From Hymenobacter mellowenesis (lineage in GTDB: Bacteria > Bacteroidota > Bacteroidia > Cytophagales > Hymenobacteraceae), in assembly GCF_030581005.1 (NCBI RefSeq), contig NZ_JAUQSX010000007.1, positions 1 to 64,000 on the forward strand: a stretch of 64,000 nucleotides of DNA, in the 5' to 3' direction. Positions 17,001-25,058 of the stretch are shown here, piece by piece. Position numbers and translations under genes: made by a program. How positions within the stretch are numbered: the first letter of the stretch is position 1; each line of letters starts with the position of its first letter. Under the pieces are notes generated by a model. The model was not told the origin of the DNA and ran no database searches. It worked only from the letters and a program-made list of their open reading frames with translations.

Positions 17001-17743
17001 TTGGCAAATACGTGCAGTCGCTGCACCAAAAGAAGTACCGGCAACGCCACGGCGCGTTTCTGGTCGAAGGCGGAAAAAGCGTGTTGGAGCTGCTAAGTTC
17101 CGACCTGGAAACCGAACACCTGCTGGCTACGGCCGAATTCGCTTCCCAAAACCGTGCCTCGCTGCCCGCCCGGCTGCCCCTCACCCTCGTTTCGGAAGCC
17201 GAGCTCACCCAGCTGGGCACGCTGGCCAACAACACCACCGCCCTGGCCGTGGCCCGCCTGCCCACCGAAGCGCCGCTGCCTCCAACGCTGCCGCAGAGCC
17301 AATTGTTGCTGGCCCTCGACGAAGTGCGCGACCCCGGCAACCTGGGCACCCTACTGCGCTTGGCCGACTGGTACGGCCTGGCCGGCGTGGTGCTCAGCCC
17401 CGGCTGCGCCGACGCGTTTGCGCCCAAAACCGTGTCGGCCACCATGGGCGCCTTCGCCCGCGTGCCCGTCTGGGAGCGCGACCTCACGGCCTGGCTGCCC
17501 ACGCTGCCGGCCGGCACCGGTATCTTCGGCGCCGACCTGGAGGGCGACAACGTGCACCGCGTGCAGCTGCGCCCCAGCGGCGTGCTCGTCATGGGCTCCG
17601 AGTCGCACGGCCTCACGCCGGGTGTGGCGGCGGCCCTCACGCGCAAACTGCACATTCCGCGCGGCGCCACCGGCCGGGCCGAAAGCCTGAACGTGGCCAT
17701 TTCGGCCGCCATTCTGCTCGATAATTTTTTTCGCGGGCAATAA
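16985..17743 (+). CDS. SpoU/TrmH-family RNA 2'-O-methyltransferase
   Basis: An AdoMet-dependent methyltransferase of the SPOUT class acting on ribose of rRNA or tRNA. The three SpoU motifs are clear: motif 1 LDEVRDPGNLGTLLRLADW, motif 2 VLVMGSESHGL, motif 3 IPRGATGRAESLNVAISAA, which form the trefoil knot. The N-terminal part (YRQRHGAFLVEGGKSVLELL) is the substrate-binding extension of the RlmB/TsnR-like type. The ATG at 16985 gives 252 residues. The first bases overlap the possible start of tamL on the other strand, so the two genes share a very compact divergent control region. The exact nucleotide target cannot be told. Confidence 0.93.
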   Translation: MVSKALGKYVQSLHQKKYRQRHGAFLVEGGKSVLELLSSDLETEHLLATAEFASQNRASLPARLPLTLVSEAELTQLGTLANNTTALAVARLPTEAPLPPTLPQSQLLLALDEVRDPGNLGTLLRLADWYGLAGVVLSPGCADAFAPKTVSATMGAFARVPVWERDLTAWLPTLPAGTGIFGADLEGDNVHRVQLRPSGVLVMGSESHGLTPGVAAALTRKLHIPRGATGRAESLNVAISAAILLDNFFRGQ

Positions 17744-17772
17744 GGTAAGCTGCGGGAATCAGTGAAAAAATA

Positions 17773-17880
17773 AGAACGTCATGCTGAGCGAAGTCGAAGC
17801 ATCTCAACTGCTGAAGTAAATTCCTTGATTGGATTACTTCAGCAGTTGAGATGCTTCGACTTCGCTCAGCATGACGTTCT
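17773..17880. repeat. Perfect 47-bp inverted repeat between convergent genes
   Basis: Left arm 17773-17819 and right arm 17834-17880 are exact reverse complements over 47 bp, with a 14-base loop. The core is ATGCTGAGCGAAGTCGAAGC. It lies between the ends of the methyltransferase gene and the outer membrane protein gene, the same setting as the 14245 copy. Confidence 0.93.
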
Positions 17881-17905
17881 GAATGCTGTTTCCGTTGATT
17901 ACTGT

Positions 17906-19057
17906 CTAGTTGATGCCAACCAACCGGAGGCCGAAGCTCAGCACCTGGGCCTGGGGCCCGGCGTTGGTTTTGAAGAGGGGGTTCAGGTTGTACTTGCCGA
18001 AAAATTCCAGGTCGCGGTAACCGATGGTGCCCTGCAGGCCGTATTGGAAGTTTTCCAGGTTGTAGCTGCCGTCCTCGTGGTCTTTGTAGGTAGTGCCTTC
18101 GGTGGTGTATTTCACCTTGGTCCAGGACTTGAGGCGGTAGCCCACGAAGCCGCCCGCGCCGATGGTGAAGGTGGGCTTGTAGTGCGAGTCGTGCAGCTGC
18201 AGGCGCAGCATCAGGGGCAGGTTGAGGGTGGAGGTGGCGAGCTTGGTTTTCTCGTACTGGCGGCCTTCGCGGTTCAGGATGATGCTGGTGCGGCCATTTT
18301 CGTTCACCCACTGCTGGTTGGCGTTCAGCATGTAGTTGTTGAAGGCGAATTCGGGGCCCACGGTCACGCTCATGGGGCTGCGTTTGCCGCCGAGGCGGAT
18401 GTCCCAGTTCATGCCGATGTTGACGTAGCGCGACCCCAGGGTGCGCAGGTCGACCTCCGACTGGCCGGCGGTGGCTTTCTGGTTCACCAGCGCGTTCAGC
18501 CCGAGGTCAAAAATGAGGCTCGAACTCGAACTGCGCTTCTCCAACTCCTTCATCCGCACCGAGTCGCGGTGGGCTTGGCGCTGCTCCTTGGTTTTCACGT
18601 CCACGGTGTTGTACGATTTGTTGCCCTTCTCGTCAGTGCTTACCGTCACGCCAAACGCTTTGTTCAGCACCACGTCCACGCGGTTGGTGTTTTCCTGTTT
18701 TTTGCGGGTGGTGATGCGAACTTGCTCGGGCAGGTTTTTGCCGGGCTGGTCCTTATCGGGGTAGAATTGCAGCGTTACTTGGTCGGTGCTGGCGTTCTGG
18801 GCGGCTTTCTCGGCCTGCGTGATGTAGGTGGCCAGGCGCGAAGTGAGCGAATCGAGCTGGTAGTTTTTCATCTGGCGCAGCTGGGCCGCGTCGCGCACCG
18901 TGAGGGTTAGGGTGGCCCGGTTGGGCAGGCGTATCACAATGGTGTCCTGGAAGGCGGCGGTGGTGGCCGTGAGGGCCGTGGCGCGGGCCGCCGTGGGCCG
19001 GCCGGTGAGTACCAGCATCAGCAGCAGCAGAAAGAAGGAGAAAGAAGCGCGTTGCAT
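17906..19057 (-). CDS. Outer membrane beta-barrel protein, third gene of a sigma/anti-sigma operon
   Basis: A 383-residue exported protein: signal peptide at residues 1-27, then a periplasmic N-terminal half with DTIVIRLPNRATLTLTVRD and a coiled region, and a C-terminal half with alternating strands (YVNIGMNWDIRLGG, MSVTVGPEFAFNNYML, FTIGAGGFVGYRLKSW, LEFFGKYNLNPLF) like small PorT-type barrels, ending in LSFGLRLVGIN. It starts 20 bp after the putative anti-sigma gene, and the ECF sigma factor is upstream of that, so the three are probably one operon. This gene could be the sensor or a target. No enzyme motif is seen. Confidence 0.8.
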   Translation of the reverse strand: MQRASFSFFLLLLMLVLTGRPTAARATALTATTAAFQDTIVIRLPNRATLTLTVRDAAQLRQMKNYQLDSLTSRLATYITQAEKAAQNASTDQVTLQFYPDKDQPGKNLPEQVRITTRKKQENTNRVDVVLNKAFGVTVSTDEKGNKSYNTVDVKTKEQRQAHRDSVRMKELEKRSSSSSLIFDLGLNALVNQKATAGQSEVDLRTLGSRYVNIGMNWDIRLGGKRSPMSVTVGPEFAFNNYMLNANQQWVNENGRTSIILNREGRQYEKTKLATSTLNLPLMLRLQLHDSHYKPTFTIGAGGFVGYRLKSWTKVKYTTEGTTYKDHEDGSYNLENFQYGLQGTIGYRDLEFFGKYNLNPLFKTNAGPQAQVLSFGLRLVGIN

Positions 19058-19077
19058 GATTCCTAAAAAGAAAGAGG

Positions 19078-20142
19078 TTAGAGTTGAATGGATTTGCTGA
19101 CGTGCCGGCCGGCAATAGTGGCCCGGAGCGTCACATTTTCGGGCAGGCCCGTGGCCTCGGCCAGGCTGAGGCGCTCGCCCCGCACCAGGTGGCCGGCCTG
19201 TTGGAGGAGGCGCCCGCCCAGCCCCCGGCGCTCGGCCGGCGCCGCCGCCTCGGCCAGGGCCGAAGCAATGGTTTGGCTGGCTCGGGCCGGGGCATCGCCG
19301 TTGCGCACATCCACGGTGATGAGCCCGCTGGAGGTGGCCGGGACGATTTCCACGGTCGGGGTGGGTTTAGTGACCTGGGCCACGACCGGTGCGTTTTCCA
19401 GGGTTTTCCGGTGCTCGTCAGCGGCGGAAGTGGCCGGGTGGGCGGCGGGCGGGGTTGTCGTGCGGGCCACCGATTGGGCTTGGTCGGTCGTTGCGTCCAG
19501 CGGCCGGTTAGTTCCTTTCAAATGGCGGGAAGACTGCTCGCGGGCTGCCTTACTGGCCTTTGGTGCGTTAGATGCAACGGCTAGGGAGCGGGTTGCCTGT
19601 ATGGTTGCATTTTTCTGTTCCGGCACCGAAATATTTTCTTCAGAAGCTGCTTCGGGCGTAGCTGCTGCGACAACCGGCTGCTGCTGAGGCTCGGGAGCCA
19701 GGCGGGCTTTATCAGCACTGATTGCGTCGGAAGTTACCGGAGCAGTTGCGCCCGTTTTTTGGGTCTTCGGCGACTGCGACGCCACGTCGCTGGCCGACAT
19801 CTTCCCATTGGGCAAACCCAGCCACAGCCCGGCACCGCCTACCAGCAGCAACAGCGCCACGGCGGCCGCCAGGGCCATGGGCCACCACGCGGCGGCGCGG
19901 CGCTGGCGGGGCCGCAGGTGCTCGTCTTCGAGACGCTCCCACAGCTCGCGGCCGGGCGGGGTAGCGTGCTGGTTCAGTCCTTTTTGGAAAAGCTGGTCCA
20001 GGCGTTCCGGCGCTACTGCGGACGCAGGCGCCGCGTCGGCGGGCACGTGGGCCTGCAGACGGGCCCACAGGTCGGCGCCGGGCGGCGAGGCGTGGCCGTC
20101 GAGCTTTTCGCGGAATAAATCGTCAATATTTTCGGGAGGCAT
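19078..20142 (-). CDS. Putative anti-sigma factor (single-pass membrane protein) with duplicated N-terminal motif
   Basis: A 354-residue protein lying 50 bp after the ECF sigma gene. The cytoplasmic part holds two copies of a 20-odd-residue motif: LFREKLDGHASPPGADLWAR near residue 9 and LFQKGLNQHATPPGRELWER near residue 51. A single membrane span follows at about residues 88-110 (WWPMALAAAVALLLLVGG), then a long Ala/Thr/Pro-rich periplasmic region and a C-terminal strand segment. Position and topology fit an anti-sigma factor holding the neighbouring sigma at the membrane. There is no classical zinc HxxxCxxC anti-sigma motif, so the assignment rests on context and layout. Confidence 0.65.
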   Translation of the reverse strand: MPPENIDDLFREKLDGHASPPGADLWARLQAHVPADAAPASAVAPERLDQLFQKGLNQHATPPGRELWERLEDEHLRPRQRRAAAWWPMALAAAVALLLLVGGAGLWLGLPNGKMSASDVASQSPKTQKTGATAPVTSDAISADKARLAPEPQQQPVVAAATPEAASEENISVPEQKNATIQATRSLAVASNAPKASKAAREQSSRHLKGTNRPLDATTDQAQSVARTTTPPAAHPATSAADEHRKTLENAPVVAQVTKPTPTVEIVPATSSGLITVDVRNGDAPARASQTIASALAEAAAPAERRGLGGRLLQQAGHLVRGERLSLAEATGLPENVTLRATIAGRHVSKSIQL

Positions 20143-20192
20143 ATCTATCGTTGTCTATTTAGTCGTGGTTGAAAAGGGCCGGGCCGTGGCGT

Positions 20193-20747
20193 TCAAGTTG
20201 TCACGGCGGCGAAGCTGACGCGGCGCTGCAGCATGGCGCGAGCCTTGCTGAGCTGCGATTTGCTGGTGCCTTCGCTGATGCCCAGCAGCTCGGCAATTTC
20301 CTGATGGCCGTAGCCTTCCAAGGCGTAGAGGTTGAAGACGGTGCGGTAGCCGGCCGGCAGGGTAGCCAGCAGGTGCATCAGGTCTTCGGCCTGCAGCTGG
20401 GTGTCGGCGGTGGCGGCGGTGGTGGCCAGGTTTTCGGGTTGGGCAAAATCTTCGAACGACACCGTCATCATCTCGCGCTGGCGCAGCTGCATCAGCGCCT
20501 CGTTCACCATGATGCGCCGAACCCAGCCCTCAAAACTGCCTTCAAACCGGTAGTTGGGCAGGGCCCGAAACATTTTGGCAAAACCTAAAATCAGGGCTTC
20601 CTCGGCGTCTTCCCGGCGCTTGAGGTAGCGGCGGCAAACGGTGAGCATGAGCCCGGCCAGCTGGTCGTAGAGCTGGCGTTGGGCCCGGCGCTCGCCGCGC
20701 ACGCAAGCGGCTATGAGTTCAACTTCGGTCACGGTAGGAGTGGGCAA
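20193..20747 (-). CDS. ECF-type RNA polymerase sigma factor
   Basis: A 184-residue sigma-70-family protein with region 2 (RQLYDQLAGLMLTVCRRYL, EDAEEALILGFAKMFRALPN, FEGSFEGWVRRIMVNEAL) and region 4 (LPAGYRTVFNLYALEGYGHQ, IAELLGISEGTSKSQLSKAR), and no regions 1 or 3, as in ECF factors. The start is TTG 20747 or GTG 20732; neither is preceded by a clear ribosome binding site. It heads an apparent operon with the putative anti-sigma factor and an outer membrane protein. The Bacteroidota style of region 2 suggests a housekeeping-like ECF group responding to an envelope or developmental signal; the signal itself cannot be read here. Confidence 0.93.
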   Translation of the reverse strand: MPTPTVTEVELIAACVRGERRAQRQLYDQLAGLMLTVCRRYLKRREDAEEALILGFAKMFRALPNYRFEGSFEGWVRRIMVNEALMQLRQREMMTVSFEDFAQPENLATTAATADTQLQAEDLMHLLATLPAGYRTVFNLYALEGYGHQEIAELLGISEGTSKSQLSKARAMLQRRVSFAAVTT

Positions 20748-20840
20748 AACGCAGAAAGGGTGGTGAGTTAGCGCGTCAGATGCAAAAATGTAGCGAAGGG
20801 TTGCCTGCTAAAAGCAAATAGTTAAAGAATGGATAAAAGG

Positions 20841-20935
20841 AACGTCATGCTGAGCGGAGTCGAAGCATCTCTACTGCGCAGGTAATTCATTCACTGTTGC
20901 ACGCGAGATGCTTCGGCTTCGCTCAGCATGGCGTT
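20841..20935. repeat. Imperfect inverted repeat of the ATGCTGAGCG family
   Basis: Left arm 20841-20871 and its partner ending at 20935 pair over about 31 bp with three differences, each of which would be a G-U wobble in RNA made from the plus strand. The core closely matches the 17773 copy. It lies between the 3' end of the CLC gene and the sigma factor start, both on the minus strand. Confidence 0.88.
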
Positions 20936-20952
20936 CTTTTTACTGCGCACTG

Positions 20953-22248
20953 CTATAAATCTCCCAAACGCTTGCCTTGCTCACGGCCCAGCCGCAAGTG
21001 CTTGGCCTGGCCCACCACTTGCGAGCTGTAAATGCCGTGATGCCCGGAAAACAAATAAGCCACTACGCAGGTAAGGGCCAGGTAGATTCCGGCCTGAATG
21101 CCAAATAATTCCAACCCCATCAGCGTGCAAGCCAGCGGCGTATTTGCCGCGCCAGAAAACACGCCCACAAACCCCATCGCCGCCAGCAAGGCCACCGGCA
21201 ACGGCAGCACCAGCGTCAGCGCACTGCCCAGCGCCGCCCCAATAAAAAACAGCGGCGTCACCTCGCCGCCCTTGAAGCCGCAGCCCAGCGTGAGGGCCGT
21301 GAGGACGAGCTTCAGGGCCCAGTCCGTCGGCGGCAGCGGGTGCTGAAAAGCCTCCACGATAACCGGGATGCCCAAGCCCCCGAACCGATTGGCGCCCACC
21401 ACCCACAGCAGCCCTGCCACCAGCACGCCCCCCGCCACCGGCCGCAACGGGGCGTAGGCAATGCGCCGAAAAAAATGCGTGATGGCATGGGTGAGCCCGG
21501 CAAAGCTGCGCGCCACCAATCCGCAAAGCACCCCCATCAGCAGCGTGCAGCCCAGCGAAAGTGCCGTGAGCGGCAGCGCCGCCAGCGTGGGATACGGCGT
21601 GTGGCCCACGCCCCAGGCCCGCGTCACGGCATCGGCCAGCACGGCGGCCAGGAAACTGGGTAGCACGGCCTCGTAGCGAATAGAGCCCAGCAGAAACACT
21701 TCCAGCCCGAAAACGGCGCCCGCCAGCGGCGTGCCAAATACCGATGCAAACCCCGCACTCATGCCCGCAATGAGCAGAAGACGCCGGTCGCGCGGCCGCA
21801 GCCCCAGCCAGCGCGTGAGCTGGTCGGCCAGGGTGCCGCCCATCTGCACGGCCGTGCCCTCGCGCCCGGCCGAGCCGCCGAACAGATGCGTAGCCAGCGT
21901 GCCGCCGAGCACCAGCGGCAGCAGCCGTAGCGGAATGCGCTGGCTGGGCCGATGGATTTCGTCGAGAATCAGATTGTTGCCTCGCACCGCTTGCTCACCA
22001 AAATAATGGTAAGCCAAGCCAATGAACAGCCCCGACACCGGCAGCAGCGCCAGCACCCAAGGGTGAGCTTCGCGCCACTGCGTCACCCAATCCAGCGCCA
22101 CCAAAAAAACGGCCGATGCCGTGCCGGCCAACGCGCCAATCAGCCCGCTGATAAGCAACCAGCGTAGCAAAAACAGCAAAGCTGACACAGTGCCGAACGC
22201 CCGAAGTCGGTGGGGAAGAAGGCGAGGAAATTCGAGCCGAGTGGACAT
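20953..22248 (-). CDS. CLC-family antiporter, fluoride-type (CLC-F/EriC-F)
   Basis: An integral membrane CLC protein of 431 residues from the ATG at 22248; the frame extending to 22491 is rejected because it passes through the riboswitch. The chloride-selective GSGIP motif is replaced by GNNLI at residues 90-94, and the gating-glutamate motif reads GREGT (Glu130) rather than GREGP. As I recall the CLC-F clade, both changes mark fluoride/proton antiporters. Further CLC landmarks are GFASVFGTPLAGAVFGLE and GFKGGEVTPLFFIGAALG. No CBS domains follow. A fluoride riboswitch stands in the leader, so the protein most likely exports fluoride when the ion rises in the cytoplasm. Confidence 0.92.
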   Translation of the reverse strand: MSTRLEFPRLLPHRLRAFGTVSALLFLLRWLLISGLIGALAGTASAVFLVALDWVTQWREAHPWVLALLPVSGLFIGLAYHYFGEQAVRGNNLILDEIHRPSQRIPLRLLPLVLGGTLATHLFGGSAGREGTAVQMGGTLADQLTRWLGLRPRDRRLLLIAGMSAGFASVFGTPLAGAVFGLEVFLLGSIRYEAVLPSFLAAVLADAVTRAWGVGHTPYPTLAALPLTALSLGCTLLMGVLCGLVARSFAGLTHAITHFFRRIAYAPLRPVAGGVLVAGLLWVVGANRFGGLGIPVIVEAFQHPLPPTDWALKLVLTALTLGCGFKGGEVTPLFFIGAALGSALTLVLPLPVALLAAMGFVGVFSGAANTPLACTLMGLELFGIQAGIYLALTCVVAYLFSGHHGIYSSQVVGQAKHLRLGREQGKRLGDL

Positions 22249-22276
22249 GTGGGCGAACAAGATGAGCCAGGCGGCG

Positions 22277-22291
22277 CGGCCACAGTGGCCG
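22277..22291 (-). promoter_or_regulatory. Possible expression-platform hairpin downstream of the fluoride aptamer
   Basis: CGGCCACTGTGGCCG (minus strand) is a short palindrome between the aptamer and the CLC start codon. It could be a regulatory hairpin, but there is no T-run to call it a terminator. Confidence 0.4.
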
Positions 22292-22298
22292 TCCGGGC

Positions 22299-22360
22299 GG
22301 TAGGAATCATCAGCGCGGAGCGGGCGGGCTCCGGCGGTTCGCGGTGGAAATCCATCACCG
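22299..22360 (-). ncRNA. Fluoride riboswitch (crcB motif)
   Basis: On the minus strand, in order: GGTGATGG (22359-22352) with CCACC closing the first stem, GAACCGCC (22340-22333), a GGAGC/GCTCC hairpin (22332-22317), then GCTGATGATTCCTACC (22314-22299). This order and these conserved blocks match the fluoride riboswitch aptamer. It lies about 50 bases upstream of a fluoride-type CLC gene and just downstream of an exact promoter element. In this class fluoride binding turns expression on. Confidence 0.87.
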
Positions 22361-22372
22361 TAGTTGGTACGG

Positions 22373-22380
22373 CAAAGATA
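22373..22380 (-). promoter_or_regulatory. -7 promoter element for the riboswitch-CLC transcript (TATCTTTG)
   Basis: The plus strand reads CAAAGATA, giving an exact TAnnTTTG on the minus strand 12 bp before the aptamer, as expected for a leader beginning just ahead of the riboswitch. Confidence 0.75.
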
Positions 22381-22417
22381 GATGTGGTTCTTTGATTTTA
22401 GATATATCCTGAACGAC

Positions 22418-22504
22418 GTAGGGGCGGGGCTTGCCCCCGCCCGTCGTTGAACGGAATCTTTGAGGAGGCGCCAACCTCCGGGCAGGGGCAAGCCCCGCCT
22501 CTAT
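22418..22504. repeat. GC-rich REP-like inverted repeat
   Basis: Left arm 22418-22442 and right arm 22480-22504 are 25-bp near-perfect inverted copies built on GGGGCTTGCCCC-type palindromes, with a 37-base spacer. It is unrelated to the ATGCTGAGCG family. It lies downstream of copA and upstream of the CLC promoter, and may also act as a transcription end for copA. Confidence 0.85.
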
Positions 22505-22529
22505 ATCACTCTGATAACACTTGCACCCG

Positions 22530-24797
22530 CTATTGCGGCTTGAAACTCTTCAACCGCAGCGAGTTGGTGAGCACCGACACGGAGCTCAGCGCCATAGCGC
22601 CCGCCGCCAGCATGGGTGACAGCAAAATGCCAAACACCGGATATAGCACGCCAGCGGCTATTGGGATGCCGAGCGTATTATATAGGAAGGCAAAAAACAG
22701 GTTTTGCCGAATGACGCGGATGGTTTGGCGCGACAGCTCAATGGCCGTGACCACACTCTGCAAATCGGAGCGCATGAGGGTGATGCCGGCGGCTTCCATG
22801 GCCACGTCGGTGCCGGTACCCATGGCCAGGCCAATGTCGGCCTGGGCCAGCGCGGGCGCGTCGTTGATGCCATCGCCCACCATGGCCACCACGCGGCCCT
22901 CGGCCTGCAGGGCGCGTACCTGGGCCGCTTTATCGGCCGGCAGCACTTCGGCGAAATAGCGGCTGATGCCCACCTCGGCCGCTACCTGCGCGGCGGTGGC
23001 GGGGTTGTCGCCCGTCATCATCACCACTTCCAGACCCAGCGCCTGCAGCCGCTTGATGGCCGCCGCCGAGCTGTCCCGCACAGCATCGGCGACCCCAATA
23101 ATAGCTACTGCCTGGCCTGCTACGGCCACGTAAAGCACTGTTTTAGCTTGTTTCAACAAATTGTCCGCCTGGCTGCTGATTTCCGGGGGAAGGTAGATTC
23201 CAGCTTCGGTCAGCAGGCGCGCGCTGCCGATGTGCACGGGTGCCCCGGCCACGGTGGCGACGGCACCCCGGCCTTCCAGCGCCTGAAAATCGGTGGCCAC
23301 CGGGGCCTCAGCGCTCTGGGCTTCGGCGTAGCGCACCACGGCGGCCGCCAGTGGGTGCTCCGATTGGCGCTCGACGGCCGCCACCTGCGCCAGCAACGCG
23401 GGGACCGACTGGCCCGGCGCGGCCCAGAAGTCCGTCACGGCCGGCTCGCCGCGGGTGATGGTGCCGGTTTTATCAAGCAGCACGGTGTTCACCTGGTAGG
23501 CTTTCTCCAGCGCTTCGGCGTTGCGAATGAGCACGCCATACTCGGCCCCTTTGCCGGTGCCTACCATGATGGCCGTGGGCGTGGCCAGCCCCAGCGCGCA
23601 GGGACAGGCAATGATGAGCACCGCCACAAAGTTGACCAGCGCCAGCGACAACCGGGTTTCGGCCGGCGCAAGGGCAAACCATACCGCGAATGTGAGCAGG
23701 GCAAGGACGACTACCGTCGGCACAAACACGGCGCTCACCCGGTCGGCCAGCCGCTGAATAGGCGCGCGGCTGCCTTGGGCGTCTTCCACCAGTTTCACAA
23801 TTTGGGCCAGCATGGTTTCGGCCCCGATTTTGGTGACGCGAAATCGGAAAGCGCCGCTTTTATTGAGGGTGGCCCCGAATACGGCGTCGCCGGTTTGCTT
23901 GGCCACGGGCAGGCTTTCGCCGGTGAGCATGGCTTCATCCACGGCCGACTGCCCTTCAGTAATAAGGCCGTCGGTGGCCACTTTCTCGCCGGGGCGCACG
24001 AGGAGGATGTCGCCTACCTGCACCTGCTCGATGGGCACGTCGACCTCCTGGCCGTTGGGGCCCACGAGGCGCGCCGTTTTGGCTTGCAGATTCATCAGCG
24101 CCCGCATGGCGGCCGACGTGCGGGTTTTGGCCCGCAGTTCCAGCACCTTGCCCAGCAGAATGAGAGCAATAATGGTGGCCGTGGTGTCGAAGTACACCTC
24201 CGGTGCCAGTCCGCGCCGGGTGAAAAAGCCCGGTGCCAGCGTAGCGGCCACGCTGTAGAGAAATGCCGCTCCCGTGCCGATGGCAATGAGCGTATCCATG
24301 TTGGCGGTGCGGTGGCGGAAGCTTTTCCACGCCGAACTGTAGAACTCGCGGCCGCTGTACAGCAGCACCGGCAGCGTGAGTAGGAGCAGGGCCATATTCA
24401 GCCATTGCAGGTTGAGATGCATCATGACGACGGGCCATAGCATGAGCATGCTCAGCGGCATGATGAGCGCCGCCAGGCCGGCGGCCACCCAGAAGCGCCG
24501 CCGGAGATGGGCATAAGCCGCCGCTTTCTGCTGGTCGATTTCCGCATTGCGCTCGGCCGCGCCGATGCTGGGGGCGCGCTTCACCACGCCATAGCCCGCG
24601 TTTTCAACGGCTGTTTTGAGCGTGGCTTGGTTAACTAACTCGGGCAGGTAGTGGACGGTGGCTTTCTCGGTGGCGTAATTCACCACGGCGCTTTGCACGC
24701 CGGGCGTGCGGGCCAGGGATTTCTCGACGGCTGAGGCGCAGGCGGCGCAGCTCATGCCTTCAATGTCGAGGGTGGTGCTGGTGGGGGAAGGCGACAT
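22530..24797 (-). CDS. copA: Copper-translocating P1B-type ATPase
   Basis: It pumps Cu(I) out of the cytoplasm at the cost of ATP. The N-terminal heavy-metal domain has GMSCAAC (Cys17, Cys20); the membrane metal site is ACPCALGL; the phosphorylated Asp lies in [21 protein letters not shown] is the P1B nucleotide-domain motif, MTGDNPATA and [20 protein letters not shown] form the hinge. Eight membrane spans fit. The ATG at 24797 gives 755 residues; the longer frame adds ten residues with no support. A weak TTGCTTTG element lies upstream. No copper regulator (CueR/CsoR) or chaperone gene is adjacent. The two transport genes on this strand, copA and the CLC gene, both look like toxic-ion defence. 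Confidence 0.95.
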   Translation of the reverse strand: MSPSPTSTTLDIEGMSCAACASAVEKSLARTPGVQSAVVNYATEKATVHYLPELVNQATLKTAVENAGYGVVKRAPSIGAAERNAEIDQQKAAAYAHLRRRFWVAAGLAALIMPLSMLMLWPVVMMHLNLQWLNMALLLLTLPVLLYSGREFYSSAWKSFRHRTANMDTLIAIGTGAAFLYSVAATLAPGFFTRRGLAPEVYFDTTATIIALILLGKVLELRAKTRTSAAMRALMNLQAKTARLVGPNGQEVDVPIEQVQVGDILLVRPGEKVATDGLITEGQSAVDEAMLTGESLPVAKQTGDAVFGATLNKSGAFRFRVTKIGAETMLAQIVKLVEDAQGSRAPIQRLADRVSAVFVPTVVVLALLTFAVWFALAPAETRLSLALVNFVAVLIIACPCALGLATPTAIMVGTGKGAEYGVLIRNAEALEKAYQVNTVLLDKTGTITRGEPAVTDFWAAPGQSVPALLAQVAAVERQSEHPLAAAVVRYAEAQSAEAPVATDFQALEGRGAVATVAGAPVHIGSARLLTEAGIYLPPEISSQADNLLKQAKTVLYVAVAGQAVAIIGVADAVRDSSAAAIKRLQALGLEVVMMTGDNPATAAQVAAEVGISRYFAEVLPADKAAQVRALQAEGRVVAMVGDGINDAPALAQADIGLAMGTGTDVAMEAAGITLMRSDLQSVVTAIELSRQTIRVIRQNLFFAFLYNTLGIPIAAGVLYPVFGILLSPMLAAGAMALSSVSVLTNSLRLKSFKPQ

Positions 24798-25058
24798 ATT
24801 AGTAAGTAGTGGCACTTGGTATAACAAAGCAACCAGCCAATACGCCCGCCGCCGGTACGGAATCTGGTTTAAAACATTCGAAATTTTACCGCCGGGTCGG
24901 ATTTATTGTTCGATATAACAATGAAACCGAGCCGCATTTGACGCTTCAAAACCGGCCTTGCGGGCCAGCTGTGTAGCTTGCAGCGGCGTTCGGCTGCTTC
25001 ACCATCGGCGCAAGCGGCTTGCTGCCATCTCATTCGCTTTTCGATTTACCTGACCTGC

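Noticed and set aside
14245..20935. Insertion sequence or transposon bounded by the repeats
   Set aside because: Each repeat is a hairpin by itself; no transposase lies between or near the copies, and the genes between them are ordinary chromosomal genes.
20953..22491. CLC gene starting at 22491
   Set aside because: The extra 81 codons would cover the riboswitch and its promoter; the ATG at 22248 starts the normal protein.
22704..24383. A 559-codon open frame on the plus strand
   Set aside because: It is antisense to copA, whose P-type ATPase motifs are intact. GC-rich codon use produces long mirror frames; the translation is Gly/His/Arg-rich and matches nothing.
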